This document shows positions 1-7,539 of a DNA stretch of 63,170 bases, in pieces. The notes under the pieces were generated by a model. That model worked only from the letters and a program-made list of their open reading frames with translations. It was not told the DNA's origin and did no database searches. The first letter of the stretch is position 1; every line of letters starts with the position of its first letter. Source of the stretch: Aureivirga sp. CE67 (lineage in GTDB: Bacteria > Bacteroidota > Bacteroidia > Flavobacteriales > Flavobacteriaceae); assembly GCF_015767245.1 (NCBI RefSeq), contig NZ_JADOTV010000016.1:31219-94388 (forward strand), given 5' to 3'. A program made the position numbers and the translations under genes.

Positions 1-21
1 CACAATCTTTATGATTATGGC
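1..21 (-). terminator. Terminator of tRNA-fMet copy 1 (cut by window edge)
   Basis: Most of an imperfect hairpin (ACAATC / GATTATGGC arms) identical to the hairpin at 168-190, which lies at the same distance downstream of the second tRNA. The T-tract would lie outside the window. Confidence 0.5.
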
Positions 22-29
22 TTTACTAG

Positions 30-102
30 TAGCGGGAACAGGACTCGAACCTGTGACCTTCGGGTTATGAGCCCGACGAGCTGCCTACTGCTCTATCCCG
101 CG
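30..102 (-). tRNA. tRNA-fMet (CAT), initiator, copy 1
   Basis: Read on the minus strand this folds as a full cloverleaf of 73 nt without encoded CCA. The anticodon loop is CTCATAA (anticodon CAT). Two hallmarks identify it as initiator rather than elongator: three consecutive G:C pairs at the bottom of the anticodon stem (GGG/CCC) and an unpaired first base (C1 against T72). First of three nearly identical copies in tandem. Confidence 0.97.
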
Positions 103-112
103 ATTTGAGGTG

Positions 113-142
113 CAAATATACAATAATATATTTACTATGCAA
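113..142 (-). promoter_or_regulatory. Promoter of tRNA-fMet copy 1
   Basis: On the minus strand: TTG (140-142), 19 bases, then TATATTTG (113-120), an exact match to the Bacteroidota -7 consensus TAnnTTTG, about 10 bases before the tRNA 5' end. Confidence 0.8.
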
Positions 143-167
143 GTTTATTTTTATATTAAATAAAAAA

Positions 168-190
168 GCCACAATCTTTATGATTATGGC
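168..190 (-). terminator. Rho-independent terminator of tRNA-fMet copy 2
   Basis: Minus-strand hairpin GCCATAATC-ATAAA-GATTGTGGC followed by TTTTTTATTT, 8 bases after the end of the tRNA at 199-271. Confidence 0.85.
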
Positions 191-198
191 TTTACTAG

Positions 199-271
199 TA
201 GCGGGAACAGGACTCGAACCTGTGACCTTCGGGTTATGAGCCCGACGAGCTGCCTACTGCTCTATCCCGCG
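199..271 (-). tRNA. tRNA-fMet (CAT), initiator, copy 2
   Basis: Same 73-nt cloverleaf as copy 1, with CAT anticodon, GGG/CCC anticodon stem and C1/T72 mismatch. It sits 169 bases from copy 1, and promoter, tRNA and terminator are repeated together, so the whole cassette was duplicated. Confidence 0.97.
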
Positions 272-281
272 ATTTGAGGTG

Positions 282-311
282 CAAATATACAACAATATAT
301 TTACTATGCAA
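282..311 (-). promoter_or_regulatory. Promoter of tRNA-fMet copy 2
   Basis: Minus-strand TTG (309-311), 19 bases, TATATTTG (282-289). Same arrangement as copy 1. Confidence 0.8.
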
Positions 312-337
312 GTTTATTTTTATATTAAATAAAAAAA

Positions 338-360
338 GCCATAATCATAAAGATTATGGC
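338..360 (-). terminator. Rho-independent terminator of tRNA-fMet copy 3
   Basis: Perfect minus-strand stem GCCATAATC / GATTATGGC with a 5-base loop, followed by seven T. Confidence 0.87.
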
Positions 361-368
361 TTTACTAG

Positions 369-441
369 TAGCGGGAACAGGACTCGAACCTGTGACCTTC
401 GGGTTATGAGCCCGACGAGCTGCCTACTGCTCTATCCCGCG
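369..441 (-). tRNA. tRNA-fMet (CAT), initiator, copy 3
   Basis: Third copy of the initiator tRNA, with the same cloverleaf and initiator hallmarks. It is the promoter-proximal member of the array on the minus strand. Its upstream flank diverges from the other two after the -7 box, marking the edge of the duplicated unit. Confidence 0.97.
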
Positions 442-451
442 ATTTGTGATG

Positions 452-459
452 CAAATATA
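452..459 (-). promoter_or_regulatory. -7 box of tRNA-fMet copy 3
   Basis: Minus-strand TATATTTG, an exact TAnnTTTG match about 10 bases before the tRNA. No clear TTG box at the usual distance. Confidence 0.7.
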
Positions 460-577
460 TAACAAAATACTTGAAATGAAAGTGAAATAAGTAAAAATTT
501 CATAAATATTTTTTAACTATAAGGTAATGTGCTTTTTAAATATTTTTTGTATTTGAAATTTATAGAATAAAAAGACG

Positions 578-585
578 TACCTTTG
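578..585 (+). promoter_or_regulatory. -7 box of the era promoter
   Basis: TACCTTTG is an exact TAnnTTTG match 28 bases before the era ATG. A TTTG at 552-555 (22 bases upstream) is a possible -33 element. Confidence 0.65.
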
Positions 586-613
586 CAAAGAATTTAATAA
601 AAAGATACTCTAA

Positions 614-1495
614 ATGAAGCACAGAGCAGGTTTTGTAAATATTATTGGAAATCCAAATGTAGGAAAATCAACATTGATGAATGCTTTTGTAGGTGAAAAA
701 TTATCAATCATCACTTCAAAGGCGCAGACAACTCGTCATCGTATACTTGGACTTGTAAATGGAGATGATTTTCAAATTATTTTTTCTGATACTCCTGGAA
801 TTATCAAACCAGCATATGAATTACAAGAATCTATGATGGATTTTGTAAAGTCAGCTTTTGATGATGCTGATATTTTAGTATATATGGTAGAAGTAGGGGA
901 GTCAGAATTGAAAGATGAAGCCTTTTTTAATAAAATTAAAAGATCGAAGATTCCTGTTCTATTATTGATTAATAAGATTGATAATTCGAACCAAGAAGAG
1001 GTAGAGAAGAAAGTTAATTATTGGAAAGAAAAAGTCCCGAATGCAGAGGTGTATGTAATTTCGGCCTTAGAAAATTTCAATGTGGAGCCTGTTTTTGAGA
1101 GAATTGTTTCTTTATTACCTCCAAGTCCGCCATATTTTCCTAAAGATCAATTGACAGATAAGCCTGAAAGATTTTTCGTGAATGAAAAGATTCGTGAGAA
1201 AATTCTTTTAAACTATAAAAAAGAAATTCCTTATGCTGTTGAAGTAGAAACAGAGGAGTTTACAGAATCAGATGATATTATTAGAATCCGTTCTGTAATT
1301 ATGGTTGAAAGAGATTCTCAGAAAGGAATTATTATTGGACACAAAGGTTCTGCTTTAAAAAGAGTTGGTTCGGAAGCAAGAAAAGATTTAGAGAAGTTTT
1401 TTGACAAAAAAGTTTATTTAGATCTTTATGTGAAAATCAACAAAAACTGGAGAAGCGATAAGAATCAGTTAAGAAGATTTGGATATCAAGAATAA
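614..1495 (+). CDS. era: GTPase Era
   Basis: Essential ras-like GTPase that binds the 3' end of 16S rRNA and takes part in 30S subunit maturation; cytoplasmic, peripherally membrane-associated. The 293-aa length is normal for the family. G1 is GNPNVGKS (12-19), G3 DTPG (59-62), G4 NKID (120-123). The C-terminal KH RNA-binding domain shows GIIIGHKGSALKRVG near residues 237-252. The ATG at 614 is chosen because the P-loop follows at the usual distance and an exact promoter box lies just upstream. Transcribed alone, divergently from the tRNA-fMet array, and closed by a strong terminator. Confidence 0.98.
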   Translation: MKHRAGFVNIIGNPNVGKSTLMNAFVGEKLSIITSKAQTTRHRILGLVNGDDFQIIFSDTPGIIKPAYELQESMMDFVKSAFDDADILVYMVEVGESELKDEAFFNKIKRSKIPVLLLINKIDNSNQEEVEKKVNYWKEKVPNAEVYVISALENFNVEPVFERIVSLLPPSPPYFPKDQLTDKPERFFVNEKIREKILLNYKKEIPYAVEVETEEFTESDDIIRIRSVIMVERDSQKGIIIGHKGSALKRVGSEARKDLEKFFDKKVYLDLYVKINKNWRSDKNQLRRFGYQE

Positions 1496-1510
1496 TATAT
1501 AAAAAAGAAA

Positions 1511-1528
1511 GGCTGCAAATTTGCAGCC
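1511..1528. terminator. Bidirectional terminator between era and the ferritin gene
   Basis: Perfect palindrome GGCTGCAAATTTGCAGCC with an A-rich tract before and a T-tract after, so it can end transcription from both convergent genes. Confidence 0.9.
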
Positions 1529-1538
1529 TTTTTTATTT

Positions 1539-2057
1539 TTAAACCTGTGGAGGAGTCACAGAACTGTTTACAGTTAAAAGTTTTACATCATTATCAAATA
1601 AGTATAAACCTCCTTTATCATCACCAATTAAGTTGATTTTATCAAGAATTGTTCTTGCAGTTGCTTCTTCTTCTATTTGCTCAGCAACATACCACTGTAA
1701 GAAATTGTGCGTAGCATAATCTCTTTCTTCTAAAGTGATGTGAACTAATTCGTTGATTGATTTTGAAACAAATAATTCATGCTCTAATAATTGTTCGAAC
1801 ATATCTTTAAACGATCCAAACTCTACAGGAGGGGCATTCAATTCAGAAACTCTTGCATGTCCACCTCTTTCATTCACATATTTGATTAATTTCAGCATAT
1901 GCATTCTTTCTTCATCAGATTGTGCGTACATAAATGTTGAAACTCCTTCTAAACCTTGGTGCTCTGCCCATGAAGCCATTGCTAAATAGATTTGAGAAGA
2001 TTCTGCTTCAAATCGAATTTGCTGATTTAGTGCGTCTACTACTTTTTGTGATAACAT
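1539..2057 (-). CDS. ftnA: Non-haem ferritin (FtnA type)
   Basis: Iron-storage protein that oxidises Fe(II) and stores it as ferric mineral in a 24-subunit cytoplasmic shell. The 172-aa four-helix bundle keeps ferroxidase-site residues: E17 in RFEAESSQIY, then E50 and H53 in SDEERMHML, and further Glu/Gln residues in the third and fourth helices (LEERDYATHNFL, AEQIEEEATA). No haem-binding Met pattern typical of bacterioferritin was recognised. It starts 11 bases after the dapA stop and is probably cotranscribed with dapA; no promoter is visible in that gap, although an internal promoter in dapA cannot be excluded. Confidence 0.95.
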   Translation of the reverse strand: MLSQKVVDALNQQIRFEAESSQIYLAMASWAEHQGLEGVSTFMYAQSDEERMHMLKLIKYVNERGGHARVSELNAPPVEFGSFKDMFEQLLEHELFVSKSINELVHITLEERDYATHNFLQWYVAEQIEEEATARTILDKINLIGDDKGGLYLFDNDVKLLTVNSSVTPPQV

Positions 2058-2068
2058 ATTTTATGTAA

Positions 2069-2944
2069 TTAAAGTTCTTTTAAAAAATCTTGAATTTTTT
2101 TCTCCAAAGCATCTGAAACAGGAACTAATGGTAAACGAACTTCTTTTGATGTGATATTTAATTCATTCAACATAGATTTGATTCCTGCTGGATTTCCTTC
2201 TTCGAAAATATAATCGATACTATCCATTACTTTGTAATGAAGTTCGTATGCTTCTTTTGTTTTTCCTTCTAATCCTAATTGAATCATATGAGAAAATTCT
2301 TTTGGTAATCCTTCTCCGATTACAGAAATAACTCCAGCACCTCCAGCTAAAGTCATTGGTAGAGCAATCATGTCGTCTCCAGAAATGATTAAGAAATCTT
2401 CAGGTTTGTTTTGAATCAAACGAAGTGCTTGAACCATATCTCCTGCAGCTTCTTTTACAGCAACTACATTTTCGAAATCATTTGCCAAACGAATAATCGT
2501 TTCAGGTTCCATGTTTTTTGCCGTTCTTCCTGGTACATTGTATAAAATCACAGGAATTGGACTAGCTTCTGCAACTGCTTTGAAATGTTGGTACATTCCT
2601 TCTTGCGTTGGTTTGTTATAATAAGGAGAAACAGATAAAATTCCATCAAAAGCAGAAAGATCTGTATTTTTGATTTCTTCTACTACTGCCATTGTATTAT
2701 TCCCTCCAATTCCTAAAACCATTGGTAAACGTCCATTATTTACCTCAATGATTTTTTGTTTTACAGCCTCTTTTTCTTCCTTCGTTAGAGTTGCAGGTTC
2801 TCCTGTTGTACCTAAAACTACTAAATAATTGATTCCATTATCGATTTGATAATTTACCAATCTCTCTAATGCGTCAAAATCTATAGATTTGTCCTCTTTA
2901 AAAGGTGTAACCAATGCAACACCAGTTCCTAAAAACTTATTCAT
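2069..2944 (-). CDS. dapA: 4-hydroxy-tetrahydrodipicolinate synthase
   Basis: Condenses pyruvate with aspartate semialdehyde, the first committed step of the lysine and diaminopimelate pathway, in the cytoplasm. At 291 aa it has the normal length of this (beta/alpha)8-barrel aldolase family. Visible residues: GTTGE (45-49), Tyr135 in YNVPGR, and the Schiff-base lysine Lys164 in VAVKEAAGD. The start codon shares one base with the stop of the upstream minus-strand gene, indicating translational coupling. Related pyruvate lyases (NanA, KDG aldolase) are possible on sequence alone, but the motif set is that of DapA. Confidence 0.95.
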   Translation of the reverse strand: MNKFLGTGVALVTPFKEDKSIDFDALERLVNYQIDNGINYLVVLGTTGEPATLTKEEKEAVKQKIIEVNNGRLPMVLGIGGNNTMAVVEEIKNTDLSAFDGILSVSPYYNKPTQEGMYQHFKAVAEASPIPVILYNVPGRTAKNMEPETIIRLANDFENVVAVKEAAGDMVQALRLIQNKPEDFLIISGDDMIALPMTLAGGAGVISVIGEGLPKEFSHMIQLGLEGKTKEAYELHYKVMDSIDYIFEEGNPAGIKSMLNELNITSKEVRLPLVPVSDALEKKIQDFLKEL

Positions 2945-3462
2945 TATAACTTCTTTAAAATATGTAAGTATTTTTTTAATTCTTTCACAAAGGTAGGTAT
3001 TTGTGATGTATCACAAGCTATCATTAACTGATAAAGATTGTCTTCTATACCAGGAAATCCTACTTTAAATTTGGCTTTTGATTCCAATACAACAAGATTG
3101 ATAAATAAGTTATCTATATCACTAAAATTCACTAATAAATCAAAGTCTTTTTGTACGAAATCTTTTAGATAATTGGATTTGATTTCTGCATTCCAACCAA
3201 AGTTATTTTCTGTAAAAAAATAATCTTCTAAAACTTCTCCTTTGTTATATTCTGCAAAGATTAAAAATTGTAGTTGTGTGTCATTTAAGTCTAGTTCCTT
3301 TTTTAAGAGTTTAACAATTTGGTCTTTTTCTTGGTTGCTTTCAATAACAAACCCAACTTTCCTTATTTTAGAAGAGCTAAATTGTCTGTTATTGCTTTGT
3401 GAAAGTATTTCTTTTTGATAATATTTTTGAATACTTTTGTTTTTAAAATGTTTTAAGTTCAT
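2944..3462 (-). CDS. DUF6913-like conserved flavobacterial protein
   Basis: A 172-aa soluble protein without signal peptide or membrane segment and of unknown function. It resembles the DUF6913 proteins of Flavobacteriia: a basic N-terminus, then alternating beta and alpha elements ([49 protein letters not shown]). It is the first gene of a minus-strand operon with dapA (1-base overlap) and ferritin, behind an exact TAnnTTTG box. The conserved position before dapA hints at an envelope or amino-acid connection, but no activity can be inferred. Family assignment is from memory. Confidence 0.7.
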   Translation of the reverse strand: MNLKHFKNKSIQKYYQKEILSQSNNRQFSSSKIRKVGFVIESNQEKDQIVKLLKKELDLNDTQLQFLIFAEYNKGEVLEDYFFTENNFGWNAEIKSNYLKDFVQKDFDLLVNFSDIDNLFINLVVLESKAKFKVGFPGIEDNLYQLMIACDTSQIPTFVKELKKYLHILKKL

Positions 3463-3481
3463 TTAAAAATAAGTTGAATAG

Positions 3482-3489
3482 CAAATTTA
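3482..3489 (-). promoter_or_regulatory. -7 box of the DUF6913-dapA-ftnA operon
   Basis: Minus-strand TAAATTTG matches TAnnTTTG exactly, 20 bases before the ATG at 3462. No clear -33 element. Confidence 0.55.
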
Positions 3490-3513
3490 ATTAAAATCAT
3501 TAGTATTTAAACC

Positions 3514-4269
3514 ATGAAAAAATACATTCTTTTGCTTTTTTCTTTCCTAGTATTAATAGGATGTAAAGACGAAAAGCAATTTCTTTATAAGATTGAAGGA
3601 AAGCAGGTGGTTGTGGATGGTAAGATTTCTGCAGATGAAGAAATAACGAAACTTATCGCACCTTATAAAGACACAATTGAAGTAGAAATCAATAAAGTAT
3701 TGACTTTTACAAAAAAAGATCTAAACCGTTATGACGGAAAATTAGAGAGTTCACTGGGTAATCTATTAGCTGACTTGGCTTACGAACAAGGAAATCCTAT
3801 TTTTCATAAAATGACAGGAAAAAATGTAGATTTTTCAGTTTTTAATTATGGAGGAATTCGTGCCAATATTCCTACTGGGCCAGTAACGTATAGGAATGCT
3901 TTTCAATTAATGCCTTTCGAAAATACTTTGGTTGTAGCAGAAATTACTGGTGAAAAAATGAAGATGATGATCGATTATTTACACAAAGCACAAAGAGCAC
4001 ATCCGATTTCAAAGCATTTTAGAATTACGATCAAAAACGATCAACCACACAAAATGATGGTAAACGGAGAAGATTTTGATGTAAATAGAAACTATTATGT
4101 TCTTACTTCAGATTATCTTCAAAATGGAGGAGATAATATGGTTTTCTTCAAAGATCCGGTGAATTTATACAAATTGGATTATAAATTAAGAGGAGCAATT
4201 ATCGATTATTTCTTAAAACAAGATACTTTACGTGTAACTTTAGATGGTAGATTTCAAACAGTAGATTAA
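3514..4269 (+). CDS. Lipoprotein with 5'-nucleotidase C-terminal domain
   Basis: Substrate-binding half of a 5'-nucleotidase/UshA-type enzyme made as its own protein. Residues 1-17 are a lipoprotein signal with lipobox LIGC (Cys17). The rest (251 aa in total) matches the 5'-nucleotidase C-terminal domain: SSLGNLLADL, NYGGIRANIPTGPVTYRNAF, LMPFENTLVVAEITGEKM, and YVLTSDYLQNGGDNM. The catalytic metallophosphatase half is the next gene, which overlaps the stop codon by one base. The pair probably acts on extracellular nucleotides in the periplasm or at the cell surface. This is not a frameshift product, because each half has its own export signal. Confidence 0.9.
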   Translation: MKKYILLLFSFLVLIGCKDEKQFLYKIEGKQVVVDGKISADEEITKLIAPYKDTIEVEINKVLTFTKKDLNRYDGKLESSLGNLLADLAYEQGNPIFHKMTGKNVDFSVFNYGGIRANIPTGPVTYRNAFQLMPFENTLVVAEITGEKMKMMIDYLHKAQRAHPISKHFRITIKNDQPHKMMVNGEDFDVNRNYYVLTSDYLQNGGDNMVFFKDPVNLYKLDYKLRGAIIDYFLKQDTLRVTLDGRFQTVD

Positions 4270-5186
4270 TGATGAAAAGAAGAGATTTTTTAAAAAATAC
4301 AGCAGCAGCATCCACTTTTTTAACTTTAGGAGGATTATCATTGCAATCTTTTGGAAAAGATTATTCTACGAAGATTACAATTTTACACACAAATGACACA
4401 CACAGTCATATTGAACCATTTGAAGCTGGACATTCAAAATATGCAGATAAAGGAGGAGTTGCAAGAAGAGCCACTTTAGTAGAAAGTATTAGAAAAGAAA
4501 ACCCGAATACTTTACTTTTAGATGCTGGAGATATTTTCCAAGGAACACCTTTCTTTAACTATTTTGGTGGAGAATTGGAGTTTAAATTAATGAGTATGTT
4601 GAAATATGATGCTTCTACTTTAGGTAATCATGATTTTGATAACGGAATTGATGGATTATACAAACAATTACCACATGCAAAATTCCCATTTGTAATTTCA
4701 AACTACGATTTTACAAATACTGTGATGGATACGCACACAGAGCCATATAAGATTTTTGTAAAAGATGGAATCAAAATCGGAATTTTCGGTTTAGGAGTTC
4801 AATTGAAAGGATTAGTAGACCCTAAGAATTATAAAGAAACTAAATATTTAGATCCGATTGGAGTTGCTCAAGACATGAGTAGAGTTTTAAAAGAGGAGCA
4901 AAAATGTGATTTAGTTATTTGTCTTTCTCACTTGGGTTATGATTATGAAATCCATAAAGACAAAGTTTGTGATCTTAAAGTAGCAGCACAAACAAAAGAT
5001 ATCGATTTAATTATTGGAGGACATACGCATACTTTCTTACCAAAACCAACAGTAGTGAAAAATAGTGTAGGAGAAGATGTTTTAGTAAACCAAGTAGGGT
5101 GTTACGGAATCAATGTAGGAAGAATTGATTTCTACTTTGATGCAGATAAAAACAAAGCAAGCACTGGAACTGTAATCAGTGTTTAA
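4269..5186 (+). CDS. Tat-exported metallophosphatase (5'-nucleotidase catalytic half)
   Basis: Calcineurin-like dinuclear metallophosphatase domain of the 5'-nucleotidase family, 305 aa, lacking the C-terminal domain carried by the preceding gene. The N-terminus has a twin-arginine motif (KRRDFLK, Arg4-Arg5) followed by a hydrophobic stretch, so folded export with bound metals is likely. Metal ligands are visible in NDTHSH (42-47), DAGDIFQGTPF (GD at 87-88), GNHDFD (119-124) and IIGGHTHTFLP near 250. Two ATG codons are adjacent (4269 and 4272); the first overlaps the upstream stop, and either may be used. Confidence 0.93.
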   Translation: MMKRRDFLKNTAAASTFLTLGGLSLQSFGKDYSTKITILHTNDTHSHIEPFEAGHSKYADKGGVARRATLVESIRKENPNTLLLDAGDIFQGTPFFNYFGGELEFKLMSMLKYDASTLGNHDFDNGIDGLYKQLPHAKFPFVISNYDFTNTVMDTHTEPYKIFVKDGIKIGIFGLGVQLKGLVDPKNYKETKYLDPIGVAQDMSRVLKEEQKCDLVICLSHLGYDYEIHKDKVCDLKVAAQTKDIDLIIGGHTHTFLPKPTVVKNSVGEDVLVNQVGCYGINVGRIDFYFDADKNKASTGTVISV

Positions 5187-5210
5187 TAGAATATAAATTG
5201 ATATTAAATT

Positions 5211-5226
5211 CCCCTCTTGAGAGGGG
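5211..5226. repeat. Short palindromic REP-like element
   Basis: CCCCTCTTGAGAGGGG followed by GCTAGGGGTGTGTAAG. It is GC-rich against an AT-rich background and a partial relative (CCTCTCTTGAGAGCAGGG) appears near 7024, as expected for a dispersed intergenic palindrome. Function unknown. Confidence 0.55.
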
Positions 5227-5292
5227 CTAGGGGTGTGTAAGTTTTAAAACGAAACATCATATTTAAGCAATTTTGAAAATATCAAGTAATAA

Positions 5293-5322
5293 AAAACCTT
5301 TTCTAATTTTAGAAAAGGTTTT
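5293..5322. terminator. Bidirectional terminator between the 5'-nucleotidase genes and trxB
   Basis: 12-bp perfect stem AAAACCTTTTCT / AGAAAAGGTTTT with a 6-base loop, flanked by an A-tract on the left and a T-tract on the right, located between convergent genes. Confidence 0.88.
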
Positions 5323-5346
5323 TTATTTGAAATATGTGTTATAAAA

Positions 5347-6294
5347 TTAGATTAAAGAACCTAAATATCTTTCTGCATCTAAAGCAGCCATACATCCTGA
5401 TCCTGCTGCAGTAATTGCTTGTCTATAATCTTTATCCTGAACATCTCCTGCTGCAAATACTCCTGGTAAGTTTGTCTTAGTAGATTTTGGTTGCGTGATT
5501 AAATATCCAACCTCGTCCATTTCTAACTGACCTTTGAAGATATCTGTGTTTGGTTTGTGTCCAATTGCGATGAATACTCCAGTAGCAGAAATCTCTTCTT
5601 TGTCTCCAGAAATATTATTGAAAGCTCTTACACCTTCTACAACATTCTCACCTAATACCTCATCGATTTCTGTATTGAATTTTACTTCAATATTTTCTGT
5701 TTTTTCAACTCTGTGTTGCATTGCTTTAGAAGCTCTCATGTAGTCTTTACGTACTAACATTGTAACTTTATTACAAATGTTTGATAAGTAAGTTGCTTCC
5801 TCTGCAGCTGTATCTCCAGCTCCAACAACTACAACATCTTGTCCTTTGTAGAAGAAACCATCACAAGTAGCACAAGCAGAAACTCCACCACCTTTTAATT
5901 TTTCTTCACTTTCTAAACCTAAATACTTAGCAGATGCTCCAGTAGAAATAATTACAGTGTCCGCCTCTACAACTTTGTTTCCATCAATAGTTGCTTTGTG
6001 GATTCCACCTTTTTCTTTACTGAATTCTACCTCTGTAATAACTCCAAAACGAACTTCAGTACCAAATCTTTCTGCTTGGTTCTTTAAATCTTCCATTAAA
6101 GCATTTCCATCCGTTCCTGAAGGATATCCTGGAAAGTTATCTACTTCAGTAGTTGTTGTTAATTGTCCACCCATTTGCATACCTGTATACATAACAGGTT
6201 TCATATCTGCTCTTGCTGCGTATATTGCTGCTGTATATCCTGCTGGCCCTGATCCAATGATAAGGCACTTTATTCTTTCATTAGTTTCTGACAT
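5347..6294 (-). CDS. trxB: Thioredoxin-disulfide reductase
   Basis: Cytoplasmic FAD enzyme that uses NADPH to reduce thioredoxin. At 315 aa it has the low-molecular-weight bacterial length. FAD-binding GSGPAG is at 14-19, the redox pair is CATC (Cys141, Cys144), the NADPH-binding GAGDTA starts near 158, and the C-terminal FAD motif GVFAAGDVQDKDYRQ is intact. It is transcribed alone, divergently from a thioredoxin-like gene; both have -7 boxes in the shared 146-bp intergenic region. Confidence 0.97.
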   Translation of the reverse strand: MSETNERIKCLIIGSGPAGYTAAIYAARADMKPVMYTGMQMGGQLTTTTEVDNFPGYPSGTDGNALMEDLKNQAERFGTEVRFGVITEVEFSKEKGGIHKATIDGNKVVEADTVIISTGASAKYLGLESEEKLKGGGVSACATCDGFFYKGQDVVVVGAGDTAAEEATYLSNICNKVTMLVRKDYMRASKAMQHRVEKTENIEVKFNTEIDEVLGENVVEGVRAFNNISGDKEEISATGVFIAIGHKPNTDIFKGQLEMDEVGYLITQPKSTKTNLPGVFAAGDVQDKDYRQAITAAGSGCMAALDAERYLGSLI

Positions 6295-6319
6295 GATTTT
6301 TTTCTTTTTTTCTTGAAAA

Positions 6320-6327
6320 CAAAAATA
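6320..6327 (-). promoter_or_regulatory. -7 box of the trxB promoter
   Basis: Minus-strand TATTTTTG, exact TAnnTTTG match, 26 bases before the trxB ATG. No good -33 box. Confidence 0.55.
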
Positions 6328-6413
6328 ACAGATTTCTAAACATAGAAAACTTTATCTTGATAACTTTTTATGATTTTAGTATAATGAAATACAATTCATC
6401 CCTAATTTTGCTT

Positions 6414-6421
6414 TACATTTG
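6414..6421 (+). promoter_or_regulatory. -7 box of the thioredoxin-like gene
   Basis: TACATTTG, exact TAnnTTTG match, 20 bases before the ATG at 6441. Confidence 0.6.
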
Positions 6422-6440
6422 ACGTAAATAAAAACGAAAC

Positions 6441-6773
6441 ATGACACCGAAAATAATTCAGACGGAAGAAGAATACAAAGAGGTTATAGAGAATAATGAC
6501 AGTGTACTTATATATTTTGGTACACAATCTTGTGGTGTTTCCGAGTCTATGGAAGAAAAAGTATACGGATTAATCGAGGAGAAGTTTCCAAAAATTAAAT
6601 TTTTTTATGTAAACATAAATTTTTCTCCAAAAATTACAGCAACCTATAATGCCTTTTCAGAGCCAACAGTTTTAGTTTATTTTTCTGGAAAAGAATATGT
6701 TAGAAAATCAAGGCATTTCGGGCTGTTTGAGCTAGAAAATGCAATCGAAAGAATTTACAATATTTTTTACTGA
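6441..6773 (+). CDS. Thioredoxin-fold protein with a single active-site cysteine
   Basis: A 110-aa cytoplasmic thioredoxin-fold protein: beta strand SVLIYFGTQSCGVSESM, cis-proline loop SEPTVLVYFSGKEY, and a terminal helix. The usual CxxC is replaced by Cys-Gly-Val-Ser, so only the N-terminal cysteine remains, as in monothiol or YbbN/bacilliredoxin-like relatives; dithiol reductase activity is unlikely. It is divergent from trxB, which suggests a link to thiol homeostasis without proving one. No signal peptide. Real gene by its promoter, length and fold. Confidence 0.85.
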   Translation: MTPKIIQTEEEYKEVIENNDSVLIYFGTQSCGVSESMEEKVYGLIEEKFPKIKFFYVNINFSPKITATYNAFSEPTVLVYFSGKEYVRKSRHFGLFELENAIERIYNIFY

Positions 6774-6789
6774 TTTTTTTAAAAAAGGC

Positions 6790-6819
6790 TTGCAGGAATA
6801 AAAAAAGCTCGTATATTTG
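6790..6819 (+). promoter_or_regulatory. Promoter of tRNA-Pro copy 1
   Basis: TTG (6790-6792), 19 bases, TATATTTG (6812-6819), 22 bases before the tRNA 5' end. Complete Bacteroidota consensus. Confidence 0.82.
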
Positions 6820-6841
6820 CAACCGCAATAACGAAGCAATT

Positions 6842-6916
6842 CGGGGTGTAGCGTAGCCCGGTCATCGCGCCTCGTTTGGGACGAGGAGGTCGCAGGTTCG
6901 AATCCTGCCACCCCGA
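6842..6916 (+). tRNA. tRNA-Pro (TGG), copy 1
   Basis: 75-nt cloverleaf. Acceptor stem is CGGGGTG / CACCCCG, anticodon stem-loop is CCTCG-TTTGGGA-CGAGG (anticodon TGG), and the T-arm is GCAGGTTCGAATCCTGC. CCA is not encoded. Confidence 0.97.
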
Positions 6917-6920
6917 CAAA

Positions 6921-6942
6921 GCCTTACTAGTTTTAGTAAGGC
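6921..6942 (+). terminator. Terminator of tRNA-Pro copy 1
   Basis: Stem GCCTTACTA / TAGTAAGGC with loop GTTT, then TTTTT, starting 5 bases after the tRNA. Confidence 0.88.
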
Positions 6943-7189
6943 TTTTTCATTTGTAATACTTTCCTTTTAGATTTAATCAAAATTATTCGAATCATCTTTA
7001 TTAAAAAATATAGAAGAATAAGTTCCTCTCTTGAGAGCAGGGCTGTCAGGTTCTCTTATTTTATTAATTGAAAACCTAGCGCACTTTTGTAAAGTGTGTC
7101 TATTGTTTCTAGCATTTGTGTGGTCACGTTTACAAACTCGTACCAGCGATTCATCAAAAATTGATAAATAACACTTTATATCTTGATAT

Positions 7190-7380
7190 TTTGGGCGAAA
7201 CCATTTTTCTTCGTTTTCAGAAACTCAGAAAAAGGTCGGGCTTTACATTTCAAGTTTTCTTTTTCAAAAAAAGAACTTCTAAACAATCCGTGGGCTTCCG
7301 TTGGTCGCCTCCGTTTGCAAAGAATTTCTAATTTTTTTCAAAAGAAAAGCTTTTCATTCCAATCCCTTTCGCAAGAAAAA
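7190..7380. repeat. Dispersed intergenic repeat, copy A
   Basis: About 190 bp that align along their length with 46353-46540. Shared blocks include TTTGGGCGAA, CTTCGTTTTC, AACTCAGAAAAAG, GTCGGGCTTT, AATCCGTGGGCTTC, GGTCGCCTCCG, GAAAAGCTTT and CAATCCCTTTCGCAA. No open reading frame is shared. It lies between two tRNA-Pro cassettes, in the otherwise gene-free stretch 6947-7487. The rest of that stretch shows only a small inverted repeat (CACTTTTGTAAAGTG, near 7083) and a REP-like palindrome fragment near 7024. Confidence 0.8.
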
Positions 7381-7487
7381 AACATTTCGCCAAAAAAATA
7401 ATTAAAAAAGATGATCACTTAAATTCTCATAATCTGCTACTTATAAAACGGATAGAAAAAAAGTTCATTTTTTAACACAAAAAACGC

Positions 7488-7517
7488 TTGCAGTTCTAAA
7501 AAAAGCTCGTATTATTG
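7488..7517 (+). promoter_or_regulatory. Promoter of tRNA-Pro copy 2
   Basis: TTG (7488-7490), 19 bases, TATTATTG (7510-7517). The -7 box has one mismatch to TAnnTTTG; flanks (AAGCTCGTAT, GCAACCGCAA) match copy 1, so this is a drifted duplicate promoter. Confidence 0.65.
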
Positions 7518-7539
7518 CAACCGCAAAACCGAAGCAATT

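Noticed and set aside
274-462. 62-aa open frame across tRNA-fMet copy 3
   Set aside because: It is the complement of a tRNA gene and its spacer; no independent signal of coding.
3514-5186. 5'-nucleotidase pair as a frameshifted single gene
   Set aside because: Domain order is reversed compared with the one-chain enzyme and each half has its own export signal, so these are two genuine genes.
7116-7401. Overlapping 71- and 72-aa frames in the dispersed repeat
   Set aside because: The frames are not preserved in the second repeat copy at 46353-46540 and have low-complexity composition.
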